DNA of 64,000 nt from Klebsiella michiganensis (GCA_000963575.1 CP011077.1:3348001-3412000), one strand, 5' to 3'. Counted from the first letter of the stretch, positions 27,081 through 36,861 are shown. Notes: a model not told the origin generated them from the letters alone. Numbers and translations are program-made.

Positions 27081-27854
27081 TTACAGGTCATAGTGACGAA
27101 AGAGGGTTAACAACGCGGAGCTAAACGCAGCGGGAGCTTCCCGATGTGCGTTATGCCCGGCGCCAGAAATCAGGGTCAGAGAACAGCTCAGCTCCGCGGC
27201 AACGGAGCGAAACTTTGCGTCTCGTTCACCGCAAATAAAATGAAAAGGCGCGGCAAGCTGGCCGAGCGGCTCACGTAAATTGGGCTGCCGGGCAAGCGAC
27301 GTCGCCTCCAGCATGCCGGCCAGCGCCTTCGGGGTGTTCTTCGCCCGGAAGGCAACTAAATCAGCGCGCTGCTCGGGGCTTAGAGAACGGAAAACAGGCT
27401 GCTGGTACCAGGCGTTCAACACAGCCTGGAAATTTTCATGCATTAAACGCTGTGCCCAGCGGGCATCGTTCAGCGCCCTCGCCTCGCGCTCTGCCTCGCT
27501 GACCAAACCGGGATGGCTGCCTTCTACTACCAGGCCACGCAGCCCCTGAACATCCGGTCGGCTGGCGTGATACATAGCAATACGTCCGCCCAGGGAGTAG
27601 CCGACCAGCCAATAATCATTTATGCCGTGATGTTTGAGGGTATTTCGTAACGCGCCTTCGACATCGGCAAAATCCCGCACCGGGACGTCGGCGGAGCCGC
27701 CGTGGCCGGGGAGATCGACACTCAGCTGAGGCCAGTCGAGAAAATGCGGCTCACACGCCTGCCATTCCCGATGGTTGCCGAGGAAGCCGTGCAGCCAGAC
27801 TATCCACGGCTGATTTGAACGGCGGCCCGAATGCGGCACGGCGTGAAGGATCAT
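27081..27854 (-). CDS. menH: SHCHC synthase MenH
   Basis: MenH is an alpha/beta hydrolase that eliminates pyruvate from SEPHCHC to give SHCHC, in menaquinone synthesis. The product is 257 residues (E. coli 252). The oxyanion strand is WLHGFLGNHREW. The nucleophile elbow is GYSLGGR with Ser near 87. The acid and base are in CGERDAKFRS and GAGHNAHREAP. Its start overlaps the menD stop. Confidence 0.96.
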   Translation of the reverse strand: MILHAVPHSGRRSNQPWIVWLHGFLGNHREWQACEPHFLDWPQLSVDLPGHGGSADVPVRDFADVEGALRNTLKHHGINDYWLVGYSLGGRIAMYHASRPDVQGLRGLVVEGSHPGLVSEAEREARALNDARWAQRLMHENFQAVLNAWYQQPVFRSLSPEQRADLVAFRAKNTPKALAGMLEATSLARQPNLREPLGQLAAPFHFICGERDAKFRSVAAELSCSLTLISGAGHNAHREAPAAFSSALLTLFRHYDL

Positions 27855-29521
27855 GCCTGGCTAACCTGGGCCAGAAGATGCTGTAGCGTTTGTGCGCCGG
27901 CGGTTTCCGGCACGGTGATTTCAATCACCGTTGCGCCAGGACGAAGCCAGGCCCGACGAACGGCTTCATCGAGCGCCGGCCAGCTGTCGGGGTTCTGATA
28001 GCCCAGCTCAAACATGGCGGCAGCATGGGAGAAGTTCACGTTTTGCGGCATACAGTAAAAGCGCTCACGCTCTTCGGCTGGCGTTGGCAAAAGGGAGAAG
28101 ATCTGACCGCCGTTATTGTTGACCACCAGCAATACAAACGGTGCCGAGGCGTGGCGCAGCAGCGCCAGGGCATTAAGGTCATAAAGCGCCGAGATATCGC
28201 CAACGATAGCGAGCGTTGAACGCGCCGTTGCCCGCTGAACGCCTGCTGCAGTAGAAAGCAGGCCATCAATGCCGCTCGCACCTCGATTGCTATAAACCGG
28301 ATACCCAACGGGAAGCTGAGCGAAAGCATCAATCAGCCGGACAATTAAGCTATTACCAACAAATAGCTGACCACCCTCTGGCAGCAACTGCGGCAGACGC
28401 TGGGCAACCTGCGCCTCGCCAAATTCACTTGTCCCTTGCTCAACTTTTTCCAGCGTCTGCCAGGCAAGAGACGTTAACGTTTCGGCCCAGGGCAGGCGCT
28501 TTTCTGCCGGATGTTTTTCCAGCCAGTCCTCAACGCGGGCGACAAGGCGGCGGCCACGGTGGTTGGCAGGATCGAGACGCCCGGGCTGACTGTCCACCAG
28601 CCAGTACTCTTCCGGCCTGCAGGCGGCCTGCCACTGAAGCACCCTTTTTCCGGTCAGGCTGCCGCCAAACTGGATGACTATCTGCGCCTGTTCGAGGCAG
28701 GTAACGGCCTGGCTATTGCTCAGCCACAAATCCGCACACGGCAGCGGCTGCCCGGTTTGAGAAAGCACATCGCCGATGAGCGGCCAGCCCAGCATTTGCG
28801 CCCAGGCCGCGACCTGCTCACCCGCACTGGCAGAGAGCCTTCCTGCCACCACCACGCCGCGTTTTTGTCGCCAGAAGAACCAGTCTCTTTGCTTCGGCAC
28901 CGCATTTTCGTGCCCTTCACGCAGCCAGGGAGCGTTTCCTTCCCACCAGTCTCCAAGCTGGTTTTGCCAGTCCACGCCGGTATCATCAGGCGCGCCATAA
29001 AGCGGCTCGGCAAACGGGCAATTGATATGCAATGCGCCCCCGTGTAGCTGCCCAACGGCGCTGTCAATCGCGGACACCAGCCAGCTGGCGGGAATATCGT
29101 GCGTAGGGCGAGGCAGGTTAAGTTCGGCGGAAGGATGGGAGCTAAACAGCCCCGGCTGGCGAATCGCCTGGTTTGCGCCGCAGTCGATAAGCTCTGGCGG
29201 GCGGTCCGCCGTCAGTAAAATCAGTTTTTCGCCGGTCAGTCCGGCTTCTATTACGGCAGGATAAAGATTGGCCACGGCGGTGCCGGAGGTCACGATGATC
29301 GCCACCGGCTCGCCGCTGGCCTTCGCCAGCCCAAGCGCCAGATGGCCCAGGCCGCGTTCATCAAAATGAGTATGGCAAATGAAACTGCGGTTATCCGCCG
29401 CGCTGAGCGTCAGCGGCGTGGAGCGGGAGCCGGGGGCAATGCACACATGCCGCACCCCATGTCGGGTTAATGCTTCGAGTATGACGCCCGCCCAGCGGCG
29501 GTTAAATGAGCTTATCGACAT
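27851..29521 (-). CDS. menD: SEPHCHC synthase MenD
   Basis: MenD is a thiamine-diphosphate enzyme that joins 2-oxoglutarate to isochorismate. The product is 556 residues, identical in length to E. coli, when the ATG at 29521 (MSISSFNRRWA) is used; an earlier TTG at 29539 is rejected. The N-terminal segment CIAPGSRSTPLTL and the C-terminal ThDP motif, from VGDISALYDLNALALL to VVNNNGGQIF, are intact. A gap of 82 bases separates it from menF. Confidence 0.97.
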   Translation of the reverse strand: MSISSFNRRWAGVILEALTRHGVRHVCIAPGSRSTPLTLSAADNRSFICHTHFDERGLGHLALGLAKASGEPVAIIVTSGTAVANLYPAVIEAGLTGEKLILLTADRPPELIDCGANQAIRQPGLFSSHPSAELNLPRPTHDIPASWLVSAIDSAVGQLHGGALHINCPFAEPLYGAPDDTGVDWQNQLGDWWEGNAPWLREGHENAVPKQRDWFFWRQKRGVVVAGRLSASAGEQVAAWAQMLGWPLIGDVLSQTGQPLPCADLWLSNSQAVTCLEQAQIVIQFGGSLTGKRVLQWQAACRPEEYWLVDSQPGRLDPANHRGRRLVARVEDWLEKHPAEKRLPWAETLTSLAWQTLEKVEQGTSEFGEAQVAQRLPQLLPEGGQLFVGNSLIVRLIDAFAQLPVGYPVYSNRGASGIDGLLSTAAGVQRATARSTLAIVGDISALYDLNALALLRHASAPFVLLVVNNNGGQIFSLLPTPAEERERFYCMPQNVNFSHAAAMFELGYQNPDSWPALDEAVRRAWLRPGATVIEITVPETAGAQTLQHLLAQVSQA

Positions 29522-29603
29522 AATATTGTCCGCAGTCAATTTCGACTATCGATTATAAATACTATGGCAAGAGTTAAATTGATTTGCGTCGTGAATAGCT
29601 TAT

Positions 29604-30905
29604 TCAGTTCCCGCTGCCTATCAGCAACGTCTTCAAACCGGCCGCTTTATTTTCAATTTCCTGCCACTCTTCGGCGGCAACCGAACCGGCGACAATCCCC
29701 GCCCCTGCATAAAGGCGAACGCCGGTATGGCTCACTTTTGCCGAGCGCAGCGCGACGCAAAACTCAGTTTGATGGCGGGACAGATAACCAGCCGAACCTG
29801 CGTACCATTCACGCTCAAAAGGCTCGTTCGCGGCAATAAACTCCCGGGCCAGCTCACGCGGTAAACCCGCCACCGCGGCGGTAGGCTGCAGCTGTTTAAG
29901 GCAAAGCGCATCATCCTGACGTTTGAGCTGCGTCCAGATACAGCGGCGCAAATGCTGAACCTTACGCAGCCGCATCACCTGCGGCGGTAGCACATCCAGC
30001 GCGCCAACCGCCGCCTGTAAACGCTGGCAAATGTCTTCTACCACCAGCATATTTTCACGCTGGTTTTTGTCATCTTTAAGCAACCACTGGCCTAGCTTTG
30101 CGGCCTGAGCATCGTCGGGGTGGTTAGCCACCGTCCCGGCCAGGGCTTCAGTCCGCAGCGCATCGTCGATTCTTCGCCACAGGCGCTCCGGGCTGGAGCC
30201 AAGAAATGCGTTTTTCTCATCAAAGGCCATCAGAAAATGGTAACAGTTCAGGTTGACCCTGCGGCTGGCGGCCATAAATCCTGCGGCAGAAACCGGGGAA
30301 GAAAACGCCAGATCGGTAGCGCGGGCCAGAACGACTTTATCCAGCGCATTCTGGCTGATGGCGCTGACCACCTGATCCACCAGGCGGTGCCACTCAGGCT
30401 GTTCCGGGAGATGGGTTTCACCGAGGCATTTGAGATTTAGCTGCGGCAGAAGTTTCGCCGGCAGAAGCTGCTCAATAAACGCGGCTGCCGCTATCGCATC
30501 CTGCTTCAGTGACGTTTCGCTGTACAGATGCAGCCAAAGAAACGCCTCCCCCCCTACGCGCCGCCATTCCAGACGCGAGAGAAACAGAAAACCGTGGGAC
30601 GGATCAAAGGCATTTAATCCCCAGACGCGCAGAAAAGGTTGTTCCGGGTGGGACTGCAGAAAAGCCTGGGCGTCTTCCAGCGCAGAAAAACTCAGTAACG
30701 CGCCCAGCGCAGCAACTTCTTCGTTCCCGTTGCGCTGCTGCCAGTAAAATTGGGGATACCGTGACTGGGCCGTTAGCCAGGCCAGAGGATCGGAGGCGTC
30801 ACTTAGCGTGACCGGTACACACAGGCGCTGAAGGCCCGGCTCATCCGCAAATTCCCCTGCTAATTCCTGCTGCATTTGCTGCAGTGCTACGGCTACTGAA
30901 TTCAC
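29604..30905 (-). CDS. menF: Isochorismate synthase MenF
   Basis: MenF converts chorismate to isochorismate, the entry to menaquinone. The product is 433 residues (E. coli 431). The chorismate-binding domain contains LDKVVLARATDL with the catalytic lysine. FLGSSPERLWRR, EALAGTVANHPDD, QRENMLVVEDI and REWYAGSAGYL follow. The start is GTG at 30905 and aligns with the E. coli N-terminus. It is the first gene of the men operon. A terminator for elaB lies just upstream. Confidence 0.95.
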   Translation of the reverse strand: MNSVAVALQQMQQELAGEFADEPGLQRLCVPVTLSDASDPLAWLTAQSRYPQFYWQQRNGNEEVAALGALLSFSALEDAQAFLQSHPEQPFLRVWGLNAFDPSHGFLFLSRLEWRRVGGEAFLWLHLYSETSLKQDAIAAAAFIEQLLPAKLLPQLNLKCLGETHLPEQPEWHRLVDQVVSAISQNALDKVVLARATDLAFSSPVSAAGFMAASRRVNLNCYHFLMAFDEKNAFLGSSPERLWRRIDDALRTEALAGTVANHPDDAQAAKLGQWLLKDDKNQRENMLVVEDICQRLQAAVGALDVLPPQVMRLRKVQHLRRCIWTQLKRQDDALCLKQLQPTAAVAGLPRELAREFIAANEPFEREWYAGSAGYLSRHQTEFCVALRSAKVSHTGVRLYAGAGIVAGSVAAEEWQEIENKAAGLKTLLIGSGN

Positions 30906-30953
30906 GTTTACCTCACGTTCCGTAAAAACCCCTGATTATACGTGGTCGTTACC

Positions 30954-30985
30954 ACAAAAAAAAATCCTACCCAGGGGGTAAGATT
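30954..30985 (-). terminator. Terminator after elaB
   Basis: On the minus strand an imperfect stem, AATC-TACC paired with GGTA-GATT across a short loop, is followed by nine to ten T. It separates elaB from menF. Confidence 0.7.
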
Positions 30986-31016
30986 CTTTATTTGCCATTT
31001 GCAGGCGCGGTCAAGA

Positions 31017-31313
31017 TTATCGGCGGAGCAAAAGCCCAATCACCAGCCCGACCGCAGCCCCGATGCCGATGCCCTGCCAGGGCTTTTCATGCACGTAATC
31101 ATCGGCGCGGTAGACCGCTTTTTTGGTGCGGTAATAGTAGTTGTCTGAAGCGTTGCTGATACGCGCTTTGACGTCATTCAGCGCCTGTTCGGCCTTTTCC
31201 TTCAGTTCAATGTACTTTTGGTCAGCCGGGTCACCGGAGGCGCGAAGGACTTCTTCAAGCGTGTCGCTCAAGAGCGCAAGGTCATCATCGAGACGAGATT
31301 CATACGGTTGCAT
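31017..31313 (-). CDS. elaB: Tail-anchored membrane protein ElaB
   Basis: ElaB is a small DUF883 inner-membrane protein linked in E. coli to stress tolerance and ribosome association. The product is 98 residues. The N-terminal part is acidic and helical (SDTLEEVLRASGDPADQKY). The C-terminus is a membrane segment, GIGIGAAVGLVIGLLLRR, preceded by the conserved YVHEKPWQ. The ATG at 31313 has GGAG seven bases upstream; a GTG one codon earlier is possible. The gene lies 68 bases after elaA. Confidence 0.94.
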   Translation of the reverse strand: MQPYESRLDDDLALLSDTLEEVLRASGDPADQKYIELKEKAEQALNDVKARISNASDNYYYRTKKAVYRADDYVHEKPWQGIGIGAAVGLVIGLLLRR

Positions 31314-31381
31314 CACTGTTCTCCGTGTTAAAAAATTTCTCGTCCGCTAACTATAGACAACATCAACCGGTTTCGCCCGGT

Positions 31382-31831
31382 CTATCTGTTCGCCATCCCC
31401 ACATGCGGGATACCATCTTCGTCATACACTTCGGTGACCGGGTGGAAGCCAAACTGGGCATAAAATGCCTGTAAATGCGCCTGAGCGCCCAGGTAAATAG
31501 CACGCTCAGGCCACTGACGCTGACAGGCGGCAAGCGCCTGAGTCATGAGCTGTTGCCCAAGTTTTTCACCGCGCACCGAGGCATCGACAATAACCCGGCC
31601 AATAACTACCGGCTCCAGCTCGTTATCACTTTTCAGAATGCGGGCATAGGCAATCAGTTTGCCGTCCCGCCAGCCGAGAATATGGCGGTTTTCTCCCACT
31701 AAATCCTCGCCATCAACATCCAGATACGCGCAGCGCTGCTCGACAATAAAGACTTCGCAGCGCAGGGCTAAAAGGGCATAAAGGTGGGTGGCGCTCAGTT
31801 CAGAATGGTGTAAATCCTGCCAGTTAAGCAT
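31382..31831 (-). CDS. elaA: GNAT-family acetyltransferase ElaA
   Basis: ElaA is a predicted GNAT N-acetyltransferase of 149 residues (E. coli 153). The acetyl-CoA motif region is VDASVRGEKLGQQLM (about 82-96), and a C-terminal FYAQFGFHPVTEVYDEDGIPH segment follows. The substrate is unknown. AAGGAG precedes the ATG. It starts 37 bases after the end of the reductase gene and may share its transcript. The rbn/elaC gene next to elaA in E. coli is missing here. Confidence 0.93.
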   Translation of the reverse strand: MLNWQDLHHSELSATHLYALLALRCEVFIVEQRCAYLDVDGEDLVGENRHILGWRDGKLIAYARILKSDNELEPVVIGRVIVDASVRGEKLGQQLMTQALAACQRQWPERAIYLGAQAHLQAFYAQFGFHPVTEVYDEDGIPHVGMANR

Positions 31832-31868
31832 TGAAAAACTCCTTTTGATTCAGGCGCCACCTGCCGGG

Positions 31869-32726
31869 TTACTGGTGCCGCTCAAGCAACTGTTTTAGCA
31901 CAGTTTCCAGAGGCGTGGCACCTTTCACCGTTTCGCCGGTGAAATCAATCCAGCCTTCGTTAAAGCCGTCCAGCATTTTCATACGTGGAAGCGGATTTTT
32001 CATGCCCTGAGCAAGGAAATCTGCTTCCCAGTTTTCTCGTGGAACGGCTTTTACCGTTACCGGTCGCCCCAGAACCTGAGAGAACGCTTCGGCTGCCAGA
32101 TGCGGGCTATAACGCTGCGGCCCCTCCAGCTCCACAATCCGGGTCCCCGATTCTGGCTGAGTCAGCAGTTCGGCGGCAAGCAGGCCGATATCGACTGTCG
32201 CAATCATCGGGATAGCTCGCGCCAGCGGCTGCAGATGGCTGTAGACAGTCCCGGTCTCTTTGGCACTTTCCACATCCCAGAGGAAATTCTCCATAAACCA
32301 GCCCGCGCGGAGGAACACCACGGAGTGACAAACATCCGTGAGCTCTTTTTCCATTAATCCCAGGGCATTCAGCAGGTTTGGTTGCGTCGCCTGTGCCCCA
32401 ATGGTTGAAAGGCAGACAACGTGCCGTGGACGGGCCGCCAGCAGCGCGTGTCTGATGGCCGCAATATGGGCTCTTGGTTCAGCCATATTCCCTGAAGGAT
32501 CGAACACCGGTGGCAGCAGGATAAAGACGGCTTCAGCCCCGGAGAAGGCTTGTGCCAGCGCTTCACCATCGTGCATTTCTGCCAGCGCAATGTCAGCGCC
32601 CTGCTGTGCCCAGAGTTGCCCTTTAGTTTCAGAGCGGACGACAGCCCGAATCTCATGTCCCTGAGCAAGCAAAGCTTCCGCCAGTGCACCGCCAACTTGT
32701 CCGGTAATACCTGTAATTGCGAACAT
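31869..32726 (-). CDS. NmrA-like NAD(P)-binding reductase
   Basis: This is an atypical short-chain dehydrogenase of the NmrA/quinone-reductase-like type, 285 residues. The N-terminal Rossmann motif is GITGQVGGALAEALL (about 5-19), and RSETKG follows the second strand, often a sign of NADP preference. No Tyr-x3-Lys catalytic pair is evident, as is usual in NmrA-type proteins, which may be redox sensors or quinone/aldehyde reductases. It is divergent from a LysR regulator, the usual layout for a regulator and its target. Substrate unknown. Confidence 0.85.
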   Translation of the reverse strand: MFAITGITGQVGGALAEALLAQGHEIRAVVRSETKGQLWAQQGADIALAEMHDGEALAQAFSGAEAVFILLPPVFDPSGNMAEPRAHIAAIRHALLAARPRHVVCLSTIGAQATQPNLLNALGLMEKELTDVCHSVVFLRAGWFMENFLWDVESAKETGTVYSHLQPLARAIPMIATVDIGLLAAELLTQPESGTRIVELEGPQRYSPHLAAEAFSQVLGRPVTVKAVPRENWEADFLAQGMKNPLPRMKMLDGFNEGWIDFTGETVKGATPLETVLKQLLERHQ

Positions 32727-32783
32727 AATGTTTCTCCAGTTTGAGATCCCACCACAGGGATGGACGGCATTATGCTGATGCGG

Positions 32784-32808
32784 CTATGTTGTATCGATAG
32801 CACCATAG
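32784..32808. promoter_or_regulatory. Candidate LysR-type operator
   Basis: CTATG and CATAG are inverted at the ends of a 25-base segment in the 112-base divergent gap. This is the kind of dyad bound by LysR-type regulators. Pattern only. Confidence 0.35.
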
Positions 32809-32838
32809 ACAATTCACTGATGACTGCGGGGCACTAAT

Positions 32839-33741
32839 ATGATTTTCAACGATCGAACATTTGACGGCCTGTCCGTGTTTACCGCCGTGGTAGAAAGCGG
32901 CACGTTTGCCGCCGCCGCAGAGGTGATCAATATGTCCCCACCCGGAGTCAGCCGGGCGATTGCCCGACTGGAAAAACGCCTTGGCATCCGCCTTTTCGAC
33001 CGCACGACCCGCGCGGTGGCATTAACCGTAGAAGGCAAAGAATTTTATCGTCAGATCCTACCGCTGCTGGCCGCGCTGGAAGATGTAACCAGCACCGCCT
33101 CACTTTCCGCGAAGGCGATTACCGGCAGACTGCGGGTAAACATCGATCCGTTCTTTTCCAGCCTGATCCTGGGGCCTCAACTGGAGAGGTTTATGTCCCG
33201 CTACCCCGACCTCGAACTGGATCTGGTGACCAGCGATCGGCTGGGGGATATGATTGGCGACGGTTTCGACCTCGCTATTCGCTTTGGTGTGCCGCGCAAC
33301 AGCACGCTGGTGGCACGCAAGCTGCTGGAAACGCGTATCATGACGGTCGCCACCCCCGCCTATCTGGCGCAGCACGGCAGGCCGGAAACACCGCAGGCGC
33401 TGCTGGGGCATACCTGTATTCATTTCCGCGATCCGGAAACCGGCAGGCCGTTTGAATGGGAGTTTCATCGCCAGGGAGAGGTGCTCAAGGTCCCGGTCAG
33501 TGGCCGCCTGACGCTGAACGACGCCCGGACTTTGCATGAGGCCTGCCTGAGCGGGCACGCTATTGCCCAGATGATGACGTTTGGCTCCGGCGATTTAGTG
33601 AAGAAAGGACAGCTGGTGGATTTATTTCCCGACTGGCCGGATGAACGCTTCCCGCTTTACGCTTTTTATCCTTCGCGAATCAATCCTGCCGCCCGAACCC
33701 GCTGCTTTCTTGATTTTATTCTTGAACTGGCCAAAGGCTGA
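32839..33741 (+). CDS. LysR-family transcriptional regulator
   Basis: A typical LysR regulator of 300 residues. The N-terminal winged helix-turn-helix (about 8-65) contains FAAAAEVINMSPPGVSRAIARLEKRLGIRLFDRTTRAVALT. The effector-binding domain follows from about 95, with a VTSDRLGDMIGDGFDLAIRFG segment. It belongs to the DsdC/AaeR-like broad subgroup seen next to oxidoreductases. It is divergent from the NmrA-like reductase, so I infer that it controls that gene. Inducer unknown. Confidence 0.88.
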   Translation: MIFNDRTFDGLSVFTAVVESGTFAAAAEVINMSPPGVSRAIARLEKRLGIRLFDRTTRAVALTVEGKEFYRQILPLLAALEDVTSTASLSAKAITGRLRVNIDPFFSSLILGPQLERFMSRYPDLELDLVTSDRLGDMIGDGFDLAIRFGVPRNSTLVARKLLETRIMTVATPAYLAQHGRPETPQALLGHTCIHFRDPETGRPFEWEFHRQGEVLKVPVSGRLTLNDARTLHEACLSGHAIAQMMTFGSGDLVKKGQLVDLFPDWPDERFPLYAFYPSRINPAARTRCFLDFILELAKG

Positions 33742-33747
33742 GCCCAT

Positions 33748-33776
33748 AAAAAAACCGCCAGCAAGTGGCGGTTTTT
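33748..33776. terminator. Bidirectional terminator between LysR gene and nuoN
   Basis: CCGCCA-GCAAG-TGGCGG is flanked by seven A and five T, between convergent genes. Confidence 0.88.
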
Positions 33777-33796
33777 GAACGGTTTTATAAACCCGA

Positions 33797-35254
33797 TTAC
33801 ATCAGCGGCTGCGCCAGCTGTACCAGGCTGATAAGCGGCTGCGGATAAATACCCAGCAGCAGCACCAGCAGGGAGGAGATCAGCACCACCACGCCGCCCG
33901 CGGTCAACGCCCAGTTAGACGGGGTGTCGCGGTTAAGCTGCTGAGGTGCGCTCAGGTACAGGCTCACGGTCACACGCAGGTAATAGTACAGGCCGATGGC
34001 GCTGCCCAGAACCACAGCGCCGGTCAGCCACCACAGGTGGGCCTGAACGCCTACGGCAATGATATAGAACTTACCGATGAAGCCCAGGGTCATTGGAATA
34101 CCCGCCAGAGAAAGCATCATCACGGTCATTACCGCAGAAAGCACCGGCTTGTGCCAGAACAGACCACGGTAGGAGAACAGTGAGTCAGCATCCGGGCCAC
34201 GGTATGGGCTGGACATCAGGCTAACCACGCCGAATGCGCCCAGGCTGCTGAACAGGTAACCCGCCAGATAAACGCCTACCGATTCCATTGACATATTGCC
34301 GCTTTGCAGCGCAATCAGCGCCACCAGCAGGTAACCGAGGTGCGCGATGGAAGAATAGCCCAGCAGACGCTTGATGTTGGACTGGTTCAGCGCCATCAGG
34401 TTACCGAACAGGATGGATGCGAAGGCGATAATACCCAGCACGACGCGAACCGCTTCGCTGTCACCCACTGGCGCGTAGAGGAACAGACGCATCACCACGC
34501 CAAAAATGGCGATTTTGCTGGCGGTTGCCAGGAAGGTGGAGACCGGGGCAGGTGCGCCCTGGTAAACGTCTGGGGTCCACAGGTGGAACGGCACCAGTGA
34601 CAGCTTGAAGCCAAGGCCGACAATCATCAGGCCCAGGCCCGCCAGCAGCAGAGGTTCGTGCAGCATGTTGTCCGCCAGGCTCTTACCGAGGCTAACAAAC
34701 GACAGGCTACCGGACTCAGCGTAAACCAGCGCCATACCGAACAGCAGGAAGGACGATGCCGCCGCTGACAGAATGGTGTACTTGATGCTTGCTTCCAGGG
34801 AACGCTTCTGGCGGAAGGCATAGCCGACCAGGCCGAACAGCGGCAGAGAGATAAGCTCAATGCCGAGGAACAGCGCCGCGAGGTGGTTCGCGTTAGCCAG
34901 CAGAATACCGCCGAGGGCAGCAATCAGTACCAGCAGGTAGAACTCTTCGCGGTTGTCGGTGTAGCCCTGAAGCCACGGGTAAGCAAAGGTACAGGTTGCC
35001 AGGCTCGCCAGCAGCACCAGCCCGGTGTAGAGCATGGCGTAGCCGTCAACGCGCATCAGCGGGGTGACGTCCATCGCCCCTGCCTGACCGACAAACCACA
35101 GTGAAATCAGCGCGGCGTTAAGGCCGATAACCGACAGCGTAGCATTCAGAAAATGGTCGCGTCGCCACGCAATGGAGAGCATCACAACCACCACCGTCAA
35201 TCCGACGATCAACAGCGGTAGCAGCGCGATCAAATGTTGAGGAGTTATTGTCAT
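33797..35254 (-). CDS. nuoN: NADH-quinone oxidoreductase subunit N
   Basis: NuoN is one of three antiporter-like membrane subunits of complex I that pump protons. The product is 485 residues, as in E. coli, with about 14 hydrophobic segments. Conserved charged residues of the channel lie in the middle helices, for example VGLGFKLSLVPFHLWTPDVYQGAPAP. It is the last gene of the nuo operon, six bases after nuoM, with a terminator beyond. Confidence 0.98.
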   Translation of the reverse strand: MTITPQHLIALLPLLIVGLTVVVVMLSIAWRRDHFLNATLSVIGLNAALISLWFVGQAGAMDVTPLMRVDGYAMLYTGLVLLASLATCTFAYPWLQGYTDNREEFYLLVLIAALGGILLANANHLAALFLGIELISLPLFGLVGYAFRQKRSLEASIKYTILSAAASSFLLFGMALVYAESGSLSFVSLGKSLADNMLHEPLLLAGLGLMIVGLGFKLSLVPFHLWTPDVYQGAPAPVSTFLATASKIAIFGVVMRLFLYAPVGDSEAVRVVLGIIAFASILFGNLMALNQSNIKRLLGYSSIAHLGYLLVALIALQSGNMSMESVGVYLAGYLFSSLGAFGVVSLMSSPYRGPDADSLFSYRGLFWHKPVLSAVMTVMMLSLAGIPMTLGFIGKFYIIAVGVQAHLWWLTGAVVLGSAIGLYYYLRVTVSLYLSAPQQLNRDTPSNWALTAGGVVVLISSLLVLLLGIYPQPLISLVQLAQPLM

Positions 35255-35260
35255 GGCGAA

Positions 35261-36790
35261 TTACGGCCTTGTAGTAGAAAGTGAACTGGTAAACCACTGC
35301 TGAATATTGCTCATCGCAGAATGCGAGGTATCCAGAATCGGCTGCGGGAAGAAGCCCAGCAGAACTAACAGCACCACCAGCAACAGAATGATAAAGAACT
35401 CGCGCATGGACATGCCTGGCAGTTGTTTATCGCTGATTTCGCTCTTAGCTTTCCCGAAGTAAGCACGGTGCAGCATCGCCAGGGAGTAAACAGAGGCAAA
35501 GACCAGACCGAAGGTTGAAATCACGGTAATGACCGGCACAACGTGGAAGCTGCCGAACAGGATCATGAATTCACCGACGAAGTTACCGGTCCCTGGCATA
35601 CCCAGGGTGGCAACAGCGAAGAACATCGACAGACCGGGCAGCCATTTAATCTTGTTCCACAGGCCACCCATCATGCGCATGTCACGGGTGTGCAGACGCT
35701 CGTAAAGCTGACCACAGATGATGAACATACCCGCAGCGGACAGACCGTGAGCAATCATCTGAATCACCGCCCCCTGGTATGCCAGTTGGTTGCCGGTGTA
35801 GATAGCAATCAGCACGAAGCCCATGTGGGAAACGGAGGTATAAGCAATCAGGCGTTTAATGTCGGTCTGAGCAAAGGCCATCCACGCGCCGTAGAAGATA
35901 CCGATGACACCCAGCCACATGGCGATTGGCGCAAACTCTGCAGACGCCTCAGGGAACAGCGGCAGAGAGAAACGCAGCAGGCCATAGGCCGCGGTTTTCA
36001 GCAAGATACCCGCCAGGTCAACGGAACCCGCCGTTGGTGCCTGGGAGTGCGCATCCGGCAGCCAGCCGTGAAGAGGAACCACCGGCATTTTCACCGCGAA
36101 GGCGATAAAGAAGCCCAGCATCAGCAGCCACTGTACGCCGTGGGACATCGGCGTTTTCAGCAGAAGCTCATAGTTGAAGGTCCAGACGCCGGTGGCGTTG
36201 TAGTGCACAAACACCAGACCCAGGATGGCAATCAACATCACCAGGCCGCTTGCCTGTGTATAGATGAAGAACTTGGTTGCAGCAGTGATACGCGTCTTCC
36301 CGTCGGAGGCTTTGTGGCCCCACAGCGCAATCAGGAAGTACATCGGCACCAGCATCATTTCCCAGAAGAAGAAGAACAGGAACATGTCGATGGCAAGGAA
36401 CACGCCGATAACGCCACCGAGGATCCACATCAGGTTGAGGTGGAAGAAGCCCTGATATTTTTCGATTTCATTCCAGGAGCAGAGTACCGCCAGCACGCCA
36501 AGCAGGCCGGTCAGTACCACCATCAGCAGCGACAGACCGTCGAGCGCCAGGTGAATCTCAATACCAAAACGTGGGATCCACGGCAGAATGAATTCTGACT
36601 GCCACTGCGGCAAACCCGCCGACTGCGTCAGAGAATAGCCACCCTGCAACCACAATTGCAGAGACAGTGCCAGTGTCAGCCCCATGGTAATCAGCGCTAT
36701 CCAGCGAGGCACTTTCACGCCAAAGCGTTCGGTCTGCCAGCAGAAGAAGCCGCCGATAAAGGGGATTAGTATTAGCCAGGGTAATAGCAT
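35261..36790 (-). CDS. nuoM: NADH-quinone oxidoreductase subunit M
   Basis: NuoM is an antiporter-like proton-pumping subunit in the membrane arm. The product is 509 residues, as in E. coli. The central channel segment AFAVKMPVVPLHGWLPDAHSQAPT and the FFFFWEMMLVPMYFLI helix with its conserved glutamate are intact. A 121-base gap with a BoxC-like palindrome separates it from nuoL. Confidence 0.98.
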   Translation of the reverse strand: MLLPWLILIPFIGGFFCWQTERFGVKVPRWIALITMGLTLALSLQLWLQGGYSLTQSAGLPQWQSEFILPWIPRFGIEIHLALDGLSLLMVVLTGLLGVLAVLCSWNEIEKYQGFFHLNLMWILGGVIGVFLAIDMFLFFFFWEMMLVPMYFLIALWGHKASDGKTRITAATKFFIYTQASGLVMLIAILGLVFVHYNATGVWTFNYELLLKTPMSHGVQWLLMLGFFIAFAVKMPVVPLHGWLPDAHSQAPTAGSVDLAGILLKTAAYGLLRFSLPLFPEASAEFAPIAMWLGVIGIFYGAWMAFAQTDIKRLIAYTSVSHMGFVLIAIYTGNQLAYQGAVIQMIAHGLSAAGMFIICGQLYERLHTRDMRMMGGLWNKIKWLPGLSMFFAVATLGMPGTGNFVGEFMILFGSFHVVPVITVISTFGLVFASVYSLAMLHRAYFGKAKSEISDKQLPGMSMREFFIILLLVVLLVLLGFFPQPILDTSHSAMSNIQQWFTSSLSTTRP

Positions 36791-36861
36791 GGCGTTTGAG
36801 TCCCTAAGTCAAAATAATTCTTAAACATCGCTCACTTCCCAGCGCCAGAGGAGGTTTTAGG

